Source: Alphaproteobacteria bacterium
GTDB lineage: Bacteria; Pseudomonadota; Alphaproteobacteria; Micavibrionales; Micavibrionaceae
Length of the DNA: 64,000 bases
Assembly (NCBI GenBank): GCA_002401695.1
Contig: NVTV01000003.1
Location: 62,001-126,000 of the forward strand
Direction of reading: 5' to 3'
In this document: in pieces, positions 52,429 through 61,781 of the stretch
Position numbering within the stretch: position 1 is the first letter of the stretch
How the letters are laid out: every line of letters starts with the position of its first letter
Position numbers and translations under genes: made by a program
Notes under the pieces: generated by a model
What the model was told of the DNA's origin: nothing
The model's input: the letters and a program-made list of their open reading frames with translations, nothing else
Databases searched by the model: none

Positions 52429-54162
52429 ATGTTTAGCGTTACAAGAACAATTTCATTGAAGACAATCATAACGAGCGGCAGTGCCATTGCGATACTGGGT
52501 TTGATGACACCATCTGCATTTGCACAAGTCGAGAATGCGACACAAATCGCAGATCCGGCGCGCATCGGAGAGGAGCTTCTGGATCTGGATACACTTCCTA
52601 CACTGTCCGAAAATGTCGTTGTTGATAAAGCATCCGTACAGAACGCACCCGCAAATGCGGCAAGCATTATGTTCCATTTGGAAAGCCTACAGATTGATGG
52701 TGTGAATGCATATGATGCAAAAGACATCGATTATATATATAGAGATAAATTAGGGACGAGTGTTTCCCTCGCAGATATTTACGAGATCGCAAACACCCTG
52801 ACAAATAAATATCGCAACGAAGGGTACATATTAACGCAGGTTATTGTTCCACCGCAAACGATTGAAGAGGGCATTGTTAAGCTGCGCGTTGTTGAGGGAT
52901 ATGTCGATCAAATCATCATCGAAGGTGAGCCACGTGAAAATGCGCTGAAAACAATCAGACAATATGCCGATAACTTGCGCGAAAACAACATCTTAAATGC
53001 AAAGGATATGGAGCGCTACTTGCTTCTTATCAATGATTTGCCGGGTATTACCGCGCGCAGTATTCTAAGCCCGTCCAAAACAATGACAGGGGCTTCTGAT
53101 CTGACGATTATTATTGAACGCGATGATTATGAAGCAGGAATTAGCCTGAACAACCACGGCAGTCGTTTCCTAGGGCCATATCAGACATTATTCAGTGGCG
53201 CGGCAAATTCTCGCTTTGGTTATAATGAGCGCATATCCGGACAATTCGTTGTCAGCGGTGATAAAGACCGCATCAATGAATTAATGTTTGGATCAGTTGT
53301 GTACGAACAACCTATTTCCCGCTACGGCACAAAAATCAGATTTGTCGGCAGTATAACATCAACAGAACCGGGCGATGACCTTGATGAATTCGATGTGGCA
53401 GGTAATTCAAAATTTCTGAGCGCAACCGTTTCCCATCCCTTTATTAGATCGCGCACAATGAATCTCTATACACGTGCGACATTTGATTGGCGTAACGTTA
53501 AAAGCCGCAATAATTTGGAACCCTCCCGTGAAGATAAAATCAGAAGCCTTCGCATTGGAGCAACCTTTCAGTTTATAGACATGCTTTTTGGTGTTGGTGT
53601 AAACGCATTGGATTTAGAGATCTCTCGTGGGCTTAACGTATTTGGTGCAACGGATAAGGGTGATGCCAATATAACCCGTGCACGTGGTAATCCTGAATAT
53701 ACGAAAGCAGAGCTGCAAGTTCAAAGACTACAACGCATCACACCATCTGTGAATTTATTGCTTGCAGGACAAGGACAATGGTCTGCAACCCCGCTTTTAA
53801 GTTCTGAAGAGTTTGGTGTCGGCGGGTTTAATCTCGGACGTGGATATGATTCATCTGAAATTGTTGGTGATGATGGCATAGCCGGTAAAATGGAACTGCA
53901 ATGGAATGAGCCGCGCAAAATAAAACACATCCATGATTATCAATTATTTAGCTTCTTTGATGCAGGACGCGTTTGGGATCAAGATGCAACGACATCGGCA
54001 AACAAACGTGAATCTCTGGCCTCTGTTGGCTTCGGTATTCGCGCCGATGTTACGGAAAAAACTAAGGCCGGGTTTGGCATTGCTTTTCCATTAACACACC
54101 GTGTTAGCACAACAAATGACCGTGATCCTAGATTTTATTTCAGTATCACACATGAATTCTAA
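52429..54162 (+). CDS. Two-partner secretion outer-membrane transporter (TpsB, ShlB/FhaC type)
   Basis: Omp85-superfamily protein. Signal peptide with cut near SAFA|QVE. POTRA domain 1 is of the ShlB type (DKLGTSVSLADIYEIANTL, then KYRNEGYILTQVIVPPQ). A second POTRA follows (to ~residue 220), then a 16-strand barrel with VGGFNLGRGYDSSEI as the L6-type motif and FFDAGRVWD near the C-terminus. Such proteins export a TpsA adhesin or hemolysin; no filamentous TpsA is next to it, so it is an orphan here. Length 577 residues. Terminator at 54213. Confidence 0.86.
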   Translation: MFSVTRTISLKTIITSGSAIAILGLMTPSAFAQVENATQIADPARIGEELLDLDTLPTLSENVVVDKASVQNAPANAASIMFHLESLQIDGVNAYDAKDIDYIYRDKLGTSVSLADIYEIANTLTNKYRNEGYILTQVIVPPQTIEEGIVKLRVVEGYVDQIIIEGEPRENALKTIRQYADNLRENNILNAKDMERYLLLINDLPGITARSILSPSKTMTGASDLTIIIERDDYEAGISLNNHGSRFLGPYQTLFSGAANSRFGYNERISGQFVVSGDKDRINELMFGSVVYEQPISRYGTKIRFVGSITSTEPGDDLDEFDVAGNSKFLSATVSHPFIRSRTMNLYTRATFDWRNVKSRNNLEPSREDKIRSLRIGATFQFIDMLFGVGVNALDLEISRGLNVFGATDKGDANITRARGNPEYTKAELQVQRLQRITPSVNLLLAGQGQWSATPLLSSEEFGVGGFNLGRGYDSSEIVGDDGIAGKMELQWNEPRKIKHIHDYQLFSFFDAGRVWDQDATTSANKRESLASVGFGIRADVTEKTKAGFGIAFPLTHRVSTTNDRDPRFYFSITHEF

Positions 54163-54212
54163 AGGGGCTTTTAGGCTCAGAGCCTGAATATCCAAGACAA
54201 TAAACATACATA

Positions 54213-54240
54213 AAACAGGGGATATTGCTTCCCTGTTTTT
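54213..54240 (+). terminator. Terminator after the TpsB gene
   Basis: AAACAGGG (54213-54220) pairs with CCCTGTTT (54231-54238) across a ten-base loop and continues into TTTTT. Confidence 0.75.
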
Positions 54241-54348
54241 CTTTGAAACATCCAACGCCTTGAAAAAGAATATTTTCCTATAGCGTTATTATAGCAATTA
54301 AAAATATACTAACCTCTATAACTATATAAATAATAACGGTGGTATAAA

Positions 54349-55128
54349 TTGAAACAACCTGATTTCATTATTGGTGGCGCAACACGCAGCGGTATAACCG
54401 CTCTGTCACAGATACTGGAACAGCACCCGCAAATATTCATACCACACCGCAAAGAACATCAGTTTTTTCATAAGAAAAATTTATTAACCGCAACACCCGC
54501 GACGTGCAGAATACAATTTGAAGACGCGGCAAATGTCGAATACAGAACCCAAATTCCGGAAGACCGTATCTTACACGGGGAACATGAATATAACCCAACA
54601 CGCGCCTATGCCGGATGCCCTTACGCCAAAGTAGTCTTTACCCTGCGTGACCCCGTTGAACGTGCCTATGCACAATTCCATCATGCTTTGGCCGAAAAGA
54701 AAGAAAGTGTCAAAACATTCGAACATGCCATAGAATCAGAATTATCCAACCTACGCTCGCCTGATACGACAGGGCAATGCTGGATCTATAAGAATCAGTA
54801 TCAAACCCACCTTGAACATTGGTTTGCCTCATATCCAAAAGATAAAATCCTTATCCTGATTTATGAGGAATGGACCAACCCCTCGCACAAAGGGCTACGC
54901 CCGTTAGAAACATTTCTCGGTTTACAGCAAGATTCCCTGTCACTAGAGCAAGTTGAAGGCTTTGATCCACAAGGCACTTTCTTAAGCGAGAAGGGCTCTA
55001 AAGTGAAAAAAAATCCTCCCATGTCTGAAGAAATGCGAGAGAAATTGGAAGAAATTTTATCGATTGATAAAACATATATCACCAACTTATTAGGCCGCGA
55101 AATAGCAGCATGGAAACATAAAGTATAA
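54349..55128 (+). CDS. Sulfotransferase-domain protein
   Basis: PAPS-dependent sulfotransferase fold. The 5'-phosphosulfate loop is IIGGATRSGITAL at the very N-terminus, and the 3'-phosphate site is FTLRDPVERAYAQF. Length 259 residues. The start is TTG with GGTGG upstream; no ATG fits because the P-loop begins at residue 5. Likely decorates a polysaccharide or Nod-factor-like glycolipid; a glycosyltransferase and a beta-barrel gene follow. Confidence 0.86.
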   Translation: MKQPDFIIGGATRSGITALSQILEQHPQIFIPHRKEHQFFHKKNLLTATPATCRIQFEDAANVEYRTQIPEDRILHGEHEYNPTRAYAGCPYAKVVFTLRDPVERAYAQFHHALAEKKESVKTFEHAIESELSNLRSPDTTGQCWIYKNQYQTHLEHWFASYPKDKILILIYEEWTNPSHKGLRPLETFLGLQQDSLSLEQVEGFDPQGTFLSEKGSKVKKNPPMSEEMREKLEEILSIDKTYITNLLGREIAAWKHKV

Positions 55129-55190
55129 AAACTTCTGGCAGTTCTTATCGAAAAAGATAATAATAAAGTCCTAAAGTCTAGGTGTTCACC

Positions 55191-56351
55191 ATGAATATAT
55201 TCTATTTCTCGGGTACAAAACTCCCGTCACAAAATGCGCAATCCATCCACGCTATGAAAATGGCGCAAGCTTTCAGCAAAACAGGGCATGACGTCACGCT
55301 CTTTGCCGGAGGGGTAAATAATGCTGCCTCGGATGATATTTTCAACATCTATGACACAGAACAAATATTCAAATTATACTTATCCTCGCACTTTAATATG
55401 CCGCTTATATCCGATGCGAAACGTCTTCTGACCTTTGCCGGAAAGATTGCACGTGTTGGTAAACCTGATTTGGTTTACGGCCATAACCCACTGGAACTGG
55501 CATTGCTAGCACCGCGTAATACGCCCGTCGTTTTTGAAGCCCATGGCTTGCCAAACCTACCATCCCATAACTGGGCGTTTTCAAAACTGCTAAAACAAAA
55601 GAACCTGCACTCTATTGTTGTGGTTTCAGATGTTTTGAAGCAAGCCTTCTTAAAGAAGTACTCCGAAATCGAACCGGCAGATATTTTCGTTGCCCATGAC
55701 GGCGCCGATTTAATCAGACACATCAGATCCAGTGATAACGAGACCAATATCCTAAGAGGACAGTCCGGTGCGTTGAATATCGGCTATACTGGCTCTCTAG
55801 CACCCGGAAAAGGCATCGCCCTGATTACGCGAATTGCCGCAATAAGGCCGGATTATAATTTCCACATTATTGGCGGAACAAAAAAGCACGTACAAAAACT
55901 GGAAACAGAAAATACGTTAAAAAACCTTCATTTCTACGGCTATCGCGACCATGCGGAAATCCCCTCCTATCTCGAAGCCTTCGACATTGCCGTTGCCCCC
56001 TATCAACATCGCGCCCTTATCAAGACAGGGCATAATATGTCCCGATGGATTTCGCCTATGAAAATATTTGAATATATGGCGGCACAAAAACCAATCATCT
56101 GTTCAAACTTGCCGACCATCCATGAAATTCTTGATCATGAACATAACGCCCTGCTTCTACCCGCATCCGATGAGCATAAATGGGGTGAAGCCATCGACAT
56201 GATCAAAGACAATCCGGAAAAAGGGCAAAAATTGGCGCGCAATGCCTATGAAAGCCTGAAAGAAAAATACACCTGGGATAAACGCGCGCAAGCGATCACC
56301 GATCTCTGCTTCTATAAGCACCAAACGCCCCAGCTATCCCAAGCATCATAG
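55191..56351 (+). CDS. Glycosyltransferase (GT4-type)
   Basis: GT-B glycosyltransferase of 386 residues. N-terminal acceptor half begins MNIFYFSGTKLPSQNAQS; the donor half has GYTGSLAPGKGIALI, NFHIIGGTKKHVQKL and APYQHRALIKTGHNM..WISPMKIFEYMA. ATG at 55191 has AGGTG seven bases upstream. With the preceding sulfotransferase it probably serves a surface glycan. Sugar donor and acceptor unknown. Confidence 0.87.
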   Translation: MNIFYFSGTKLPSQNAQSIHAMKMAQAFSKTGHDVTLFAGGVNNAASDDIFNIYDTEQIFKLYLSSHFNMPLISDAKRLLTFAGKIARVGKPDLVYGHNPLELALLAPRNTPVVFEAHGLPNLPSHNWAFSKLLKQKNLHSIVVVSDVLKQAFLKKYSEIEPADIFVAHDGADLIRHIRSSDNETNILRGQSGALNIGYTGSLAPGKGIALITRIAAIRPDYNFHIIGGTKKHVQKLETENTLKNLHFYGYRDHAEIPSYLEAFDIAVAPYQHRALIKTGHNMSRWISPMKIFEYMAAQKPIICSNLPTIHEILDHEHNALLLPASDEHKWGEAIDMIKDNPEKGQKLARNAYESLKEKYTWDKRAQAITDLCFYKHQTPQLSQAS

Positions 56352-56387
56352 CGCCCCCGATAAACATCAAAACCAAACGCTAAAAAC

Positions 56388-56459
56388 TTATCCACAGGAT
56401 CACCCTTTAAACTGTGGATAAATTCATGTATCATGCGTTCAATAACAGTTTTATCCACA
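56388..56459. promoter_or_regulatory. Cluster of three consensus DnaA boxes
   Basis: TTATCCACA occurs at 56388-56396 (+), 56413-56421 (reverse) and 56451-56459 (+). Boxes 2 and 3 form an 11-bp inverted repeat (CTGTGGATAAA with TTTATCCACAG). All three are 9/9 matches within 72 bases of a 170-base gap. DnaA binding is therefore likely; this may be part of an origin, a DnaA-titration site or a regulated promoter. Confidence 0.6.
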
Positions 56460-56521
56460 GGGCTTTCTCGCTTTGTTATTGAGTAAACGAACCTTATCAC
56501 CATCTATGTTGAAAGACACTC

Positions 56522-57763
56522 ATGAGCAAGACAGTGCCATCGGCACGTTTCATTACATTTTGCATAGGTTTATGTATCTTTGTGCATGACCCACACGGCG
56601 CATGGGCAAGTGATAATAACAGCGATACACTGCAGCCTCCCCCCCAAACGTTCGGAAATTTCCTCGTCAGTTCCGGCCTAAAATTAGAACAGCACTACAC
56701 CACGAATGTACGCGCCAGCGCACAAAATGAAAAAAACGACTTCGTCACAACATTAACGCCAACACTTTCCATCCAAAAGAATATCAGAGATCATGAATTC
56801 ACGCTTGAAGCCTCCGCGCCGATTAAAAAGCATCTCAAAACCCATAAAGAAGATACGGTTGACGGGCATATCTCTCTGTCCGCTCTGGTGACCGCGAAGC
56901 GATCTTTGAAATTGCCCCTATCTATTGCCTATGACAGGGCGCACATTCAAAGACACGAAGACACGTCCCCCATCACATCTCAAGAGCCAATTCGAACACG
57001 CCGCAAACATATTGAAGGTGGTTTTATTTACACGCCGAATCGCTTGCACGTCCAACTCATCGGACATTACACGCAACAGCGTTTTAGCAACGGCCTATCG
57101 GATAACGGCACACAAATCATACGCACGGATGACGATCACAATAACGCAGGTCTGCATACAAAGATCAGCTATCACACCGCCTCAGCCCTTAGCCCCTTTC
57201 TGGCCTTTAAGACCCACAAAGCAAACTTTCTGCGCGCCTCTCACAACGGTACATCCTTTAACGGCAATAAACGCGACCACAGATACGGGGCGGCTTTGGC
57301 GGGCATAAACTTTGATGTCGAAACATTTTCAGGGCATCTGGCTGCGGGGTATAATACGTTGCGCTATGACGATGATGCGCTGAAAGATCTGGGCACATTA
57401 CAACTTTCTGCAAATCTGAACTGGCAACCCATAGAGCGCAGCAACATCGCGCTGACCTTCTCCCGCACAGCCATGGAAAACAGCATCATTGAAAGTGCCT
57501 ATATAGAGACAATGGCCAATGCTATGCTGCATTATGAGGTGAAAAATGACCTGATATTAAATACGGGAGCGACTCTAAGCCATCATAATTACACGTCTGG
57601 ACGGGACGATACGATTTATGAAGGGCAAGTGGGTATGGATTATACGTTGAACACCGCCATACAAGCGCATGCAAACGTTACAAGTCGCAAAAGAAACAGC
57701 GACGTACAAAACGAAGATTATCTGGAAAATACGGTTATGGTTGGCATCACGGGCAGTCTTTAG
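56522..57763 (+). CDS. Outer-membrane beta-barrel protein (BBP2-like)
   Basis: Signal peptide with cut near HGAWA|SDN, then about 380 residues of alternating amphipathic strands (FTLEASAPIKKHL, LHVQLIGHYTQQRF, LSANLNWQPIERSNIALTFS) ending GITGSL. The pattern resembles putative beta-barrel porin 2 proteins, often coded with exopolysaccharide genes. It could export or anchor the product of the upstream sugar enzymes. The exact family is uncertain. Confidence 0.68.
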   Translation: MSKTVPSARFITFCIGLCIFVHDPHGAWASDNNSDTLQPPPQTFGNFLVSSGLKLEQHYTTNVRASAQNEKNDFVTTLTPTLSIQKNIRDHEFTLEASAPIKKHLKTHKEDTVDGHISLSALVTAKRSLKLPLSIAYDRAHIQRHEDTSPITSQEPIRTRRKHIEGGFIYTPNRLHVQLIGHYTQQRFSNGLSDNGTQIIRTDDDHNNAGLHTKISYHTASALSPFLAFKTHKANFLRASHNGTSFNGNKRDHRYGAALAGINFDVETFSGHLAAGYNTLRYDDDALKDLGTLQLSANLNWQPIERSNIALTFSRTAMENSIIESAYIETMANAMLHYEVKNDLILNTGATLSHHNYTSGRDDTIYEGQVGMDYTLNTAIQAHANVTSRKRNSDVQNEDYLENTVMVGITGSL

Positions 57764-57772
57764 AGACAGTAA

Positions 57773-58021
57773 TTACTCGCCGTCTTGTGCCGATTCTTCC
57801 TCAGAGGCAACCTCTTCCTCACCAGCGGCTGGCATAATATCTTGCAGTGCTTCTGCCATATCATCCATCGCAATATCAGGAAATTCAGTTTCTTCCGCCG
57901 TATAGTCACCAAGACCACTTGGCGCTTTATTAGAAAAACGCTCGCCAAATTCATCTGCGGATACTGCAAATGGTGTAAAACCTATGACTACCATCACTAA
58001 TAATAGTTTTAAAATCTGCAT
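57773..58021 (-). CDS. Small secreted acidic protein
   Basis: Eighty-two residues: a clear signal peptide (LKLLLVMVVIGFTPFAVSA|DEF) and a mature part of about 60 residues, ending in a run of Glu (GEEEVASEEESAQDGE). The second of two close ATGs has AGGA at the right distance. No family recognised; periplasmic. Confidence 0.62.
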   Translation of the reverse strand: MQILKLLLVMVVIGFTPFAVSADEFGERFSNKAPSGLGDYTAEETEFPDIAMDDMAEALQDIMPAAGEEEVASEEESAQDGE

Positions 58022-58208
58022 TTTCATTGTCCTGCGTTCTATGTACCGCTCTGTATGTACTCTTAATTAACACAAAATTAACTATTATGTCAAATTTAGT
58101 GTTTTCTTGGTTGTCCCAACGCACACAGTTGCTATGATCAATATATCAATCTTTAGGGTGATATAAAAGTCGAATCAACAACGCTAATCAAAAGTGAGCA
58201 TTTTGCGG

Positions 58209-58553
58209 ATGAAAGAGTACATGTCAAATACCGGCGATGAGAATCATGATGACGGGCAAGAAGAGCACGGCCTCGCCCTGAAAACCAAACCAAAAGCACA
58301 AAAGCCTTCCATGTATAAAGTGTTGTTGCTGAATGATGATTATACGCCAATGGAATTTGTCGTGCATGTTCTGGAAAGTATTTTCAAAAAGAACAGGCAA
58401 GAGGCCACCGACATTATGCTACACGTGCATCGCCGCGGCGTCGGGATTTGCGGCGTCTTTACCTTTGAAGTTGCCGAAACCAAAGTGGCACAAGTAATGG
58501 ACTTTGCCCACGCCAACGAACAACCCCTACAATGCACCATGGAAAAAGAGTAA
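58209..58553 (+). CDS. clpS: ATP-dependent Clp protease adaptor ClpS
   Basis: N-recognin that brings N-degron substrates to ClpAP. The conserved core is [31 protein letters not shown] and a final [18 protein letters not shown]. About 114 residues; the start may be ATG 58209 or 58221. Directly upstream of clpA, its partner. Confidence 0.94.
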   Translation: MKEYMSNTGDENHDDGQEEHGLALKTKPKAQKPSMYKVLLLNDDYTPMEFVVHVLESIFKKNRQEATDIMLHVHRRGVGICGVFTFEVAETKVAQVMDFAHANEQPLQCTMEKE

Positions 58554-58667
58554 TCTTAACGCTTTATCAAACCATAGTGCTGCATAAGAGAATGTGGTAC
58601 GCTCGTGCCATAATCTTTTGAATACCTACATCTTGAACGATGATCCAAATGAAGACAGGATTTATGC

Positions 58668-60965
58668 ATGCTTTCACGTAATTTAGAACAAACGCTGCAC
58701 CGTGCATTGGCAATCGCCAATGAGAACCATCACGAATATGCCACGCTTGAGCATTTACTGCTTGCTTTGACCAGTGATCCTGATGCGACGGCTGTTTTGC
58801 GCTCTTGCGGGATTGATCTGGATGAACTGGCAGCATCGCTGATACACTACATTGAAAGCGATCTCAGCAGCCTTATCAATAACGATATAGACGAATCCAA
58901 GCCAACCAACGCCTTTCAGCGCGTGTTACAACGCGCCGCCATTCATGTGCAGTCATCAGGACGTGAAGAAGTGACGGGTGCCAATGTGCTGGTTGCTTTA
59001 TTCTCGGAGCGCGAAAGCCACGCCGTTTATTTGTTGCAAGAACGCGAGATGACGCGTTTTGATGCGGTGAACTATATTTCTCACGGCATTGCAAAAGTCC
59101 CCTCACAAACCAATACAGAAACACCGGCGCAAGGCGTAGAAGAAGCGCAAGAAGCCAAAATCGGGCAAGAGGCACTGGATGCGTATTGTGTCAACCTCAA
59201 CCAAAAAGCTGAAGAAGGCGGGATAGATCCCCTGATTGGCCGCGAAAAAGAGGTTGACCGCACAATTCAGATTTTATGTCGCCGTTCCAAGAATAACCCA
59301 CTTTATGTTGGTGATCCCGGCGTTGGTAAAACCGCCATTGCCGAGGGGCTCGCCAGACGCATTAATGACAAAGACGTCCCCGAGGTTTTGCATGGCGCGG
59401 TCATCTACTCTCTAGATATGGGCGCATTATTGGCGGGAACACGTTATCGCGGTGATTTTGAAGAACGCCTGAAGGCCGTCTTGTCAGAACTGGAAAACAT
59501 TCCTGAATCCATCCTGTTCATTGATGAAATTCACACCATTATCGGCGCAGGCGCCACCAGCGGCGGGGCGATGGATGCTTCTAACTTGTTGAAACCAGCT
59601 TTGTCTAATGGCTCGCTACGCTGTGTTGGGTCAACCACCTATAAAGAATACCGCAACCATTTTGAGAAAGATCGTGCGCTTGTACGTCGTTTCCAAAAAA
59701 TTGATGTGCCGGAGCCAAGCGTCGAAGACACGGTTAAAATCCTGCAAGGCTTGCGCCCCTATTACGAAAAGCATCACAAGGTCAAATACACGAACAGCGC
59801 TCTGCGCGCAGCGGTAGAGCTATCCGCGAAATATATCGGTGATCGTAAACTACCCGATAAAGCGATCGACATTATTGATGAAGTTGGCGCGGCGCAAATG
59901 CTGGTAACAGAAGATAAACGCAAGAAGACCATTGGCTTAAAAGATATCGAAGATGTCATCGCCGTGATTGCGCGTATTCCCTCCACCACGATCAATAAGA
60001 ACGACAAAGAATCCTTACAAAATCTTGAGCGCGACCTTAAAACGCTTGTGTACGATCAAGATAACGCCATTGATGTTTTGTCATCCTCTATCAAAATGGC
60101 ACGTGCGGGGCTACGTGATCCTGAAAAACCAATCGGCAGCTATCTTTTTGCTGGCCCAACAGGGGTTGGTAAAACCGAAGTTGCACGTCAGCTCGCTAAC
60201 TCTCTGGGCATTGAGCTGTTGCGCTTTGATATGTCCGAATATATGGAGCGGCACTCCATCTCGCGTCTTATCGGAACACCACCGGGCTATGTCGGGTTTG
60301 AACAAGGCGGCTTGATGACCGATAAAGTCGATCAGCACCCGCATTGTGTGTTGTTGCTGGATGAGATTGAAAAAGCACACCCAGATTTGTTCAACATCCT
60401 TCTGCAAGTCATGGATTACGGCAAGCTGACCGATAACAGTGGCAAGACCATCGATTTCCGCAATGTCATTTTAATCATGACCACCAACGCCGGTGCAGCC
60501 GATATGGCCAAGACGCCTATTGGCTTTGGCCGCGAAGTTGGTGATATGGATTATACGGATAACGAGGCAATTACAAAGACCTTCACACCTGAATTTAGAA
60601 ACCGCCTTGATGCGATTGTGCCCTTCCGCAATCTCTCGCCCAAAACGGTTGAGAAGGTGGTCGATAAATTCGTTATTCAATTGGAGGCTCAGCTTTCCGA
60701 TAAGAACGTCACCATAGACCTCAGCAAGAAGGCACGTAAATATCTCGCCGATAAGGGCTATGACGTCACCATGGGCGCACGTCCGCTAAGCCGTATCATT
60801 CTGGAGAAAATCAAACGTCCGCTGGCGGAAGAAATCCTATTTGGGAAACTTGAAAAAGGTGGTTTGGTAATCATTGATTATGACGGCAAAGAATTAACCT
60901 TCAAATATGAAGCCAACACCCCGAAGAAACGTCGTAAGAAATCAAAGACCAAAGAAAAGGTCTAA
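58668..60965 (+). CDS. clpA: ATP-dependent Clp protease ATP-binding subunit ClpA
   Basis: Hsp100 unfoldase that works with ClpP. N-domain (1-150, ClpS-binding). First AAA domain has Walker A GDPGVGKTAIAEG and Walker B LFIDEIHTIIGAG; the second has GPTGVGKTEVARQ and LLLDEIEKAHPDLF, with the ClpP loop region and C-terminal D2-small domain. Length 765 residues. A Lys/Arg-rich tail ends it. clpP is not in the window. Confidence 0.96.
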   Translation: MLSRNLEQTLHRALAIANENHHEYATLEHLLLALTSDPDATAVLRSCGIDLDELAASLIHYIESDLSSLINNDIDESKPTNAFQRVLQRAAIHVQSSGREEVTGANVLVALFSERESHAVYLLQEREMTRFDAVNYISHGIAKVPSQTNTETPAQGVEEAQEAKIGQEALDAYCVNLNQKAEEGGIDPLIGREKEVDRTIQILCRRSKNNPLYVGDPGVGKTAIAEGLARRINDKDVPEVLHGAVIYSLDMGALLAGTRYRGDFEERLKAVLSELENIPESILFIDEIHTIIGAGATSGGAMDASNLLKPALSNGSLRCVGSTTYKEYRNHFEKDRALVRRFQKIDVPEPSVEDTVKILQGLRPYYEKHHKVKYTNSALRAAVELSAKYIGDRKLPDKAIDIIDEVGAAQMLVTEDKRKKTIGLKDIEDVIAVIARIPSTTINKNDKESLQNLERDLKTLVYDQDNAIDVLSSSIKMARAGLRDPEKPIGSYLFAGPTGVGKTEVARQLANSLGIELLRFDMSEYMERHSISRLIGTPPGYVGFEQGGLMTDKVDQHPHCVLLLDEIEKAHPDLFNILLQVMDYGKLTDNSGKTIDFRNVILIMTTNAGAADMAKTPIGFGREVGDMDYTDNEAITKTFTPEFRNRLDAIVPFRNLSPKTVEKVVDKFVIQLEAQLSDKNVTIDLSKKARKYLADKGYDVTMGARPLSRIILEKIKRPLAEEILFGKLEKGGLVIIDYDGKELTFKYEANTPKKRRKKSKTKEKV

Positions 60966-60975
60966 CACAGCGCGA

Positions 60976-61686
60976 TTAGCGTGAGATTAAAACCAAGAAA
61001 AACATGTAATGCTGCGCACTGCCGCTGGATGTGATGTTAATACATCCTGTCATAACATCATCAACGTCATCATATGTTTCTATTGAGTCATAACTGCCCA
61101 CAAACCTTGTAAGATCAACACCTGCCACACTGTCAACGGGAACAGGCAGTGACTGCCCGATCCGCTTTGCTAAAATATCGCATACAGGCTTTTTCAAATA
61201 AGGCAAAGCGAGGATAAGCTCTCCCCTGCTATCACTGCCCAAGCCAATAATTTTGGACGCGCCACTGATAACCCACCGCCCGTAATCTGCCTCACCGTTA
61301 TAAGCAGCATCGAAAATCTCCGCTTGCATTTCATGCTGTGCCACGCCGCCGCCGCGCGGGTGAAAGACATGACAAGAAAAATTCGCTGGTGCATTCACGT
61401 TCTCATAATCCACATCCGACCCGTCATACGGGCTGCGCTCAAAACTCATCGCCTCATCGGCGCATTCATTTGAAACACGCATATAGCGCACCGCTTCATT
61501 GACACCACGGGAATAGGTCAAAATCTCGGAGACATAAATACCGGCCTTCTCGGTGCCAACTCGCGTACCACCACGCATCATTGTCGAGGTCACAAAAGAA
61601 AGCGCAGCAAATAATGCCACGGCAATCAAAATTATAATCAGAACATTACCTGCCTGTGCGTTCATGTGACGATTTGCCGATATCAT
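60976..61686 (-). CDS. Pilin-like single-helix exported protein (paralog B)
   Basis: Related to the protein at 47082-47759: leader ending NAQAG|NVLIIILIAVALFAALSF without Glu at +5, the motif CHVFHPRGGGV, similar length and a C-terminal Cys before the final strands. The extracellular part is otherwise diverged. No family recognised. The start is ambiguous (ATG 61686, 61665 or 61725). Convergent with clpA with ten bases between. Confidence 0.6.
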   Translation of the reverse strand: MISANRHMNAQAGNVLIIILIAVALFAALSFVTSTMMRGGTRVGTEKAGIYVSEILTYSRGVNEAVRYMRVSNECADEAMSFERSPYDGSDVDYENVNAPANFSCHVFHPRGGGVAQHEMQAEIFDAAYNGEADYGRWVISGASKIIGLGSDSRGELILALPYLKKPVCDILAKRIGQSLPVPVDSVAGVDLTRFVGSYDSIETYDDVDDVMTGCINITSSGSAQHYMFFLVLISR

Positions 61687-61781
61687 AATAAAGCTGTATA
61701 TTCTTTGATAGGTTATCTTAACCATTTTACTGTAGCATGAGGCTATATTATCCCAAAACGAAACATTTTTGAGTGTTTTTC

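Noticed and set aside
52915-52940. CCACGTGAAAA inside the TpsB gene, parS-like
   Set aside because: About 11 of 16 positions match and it is within a coding region, so it is not distinguishable from chance.
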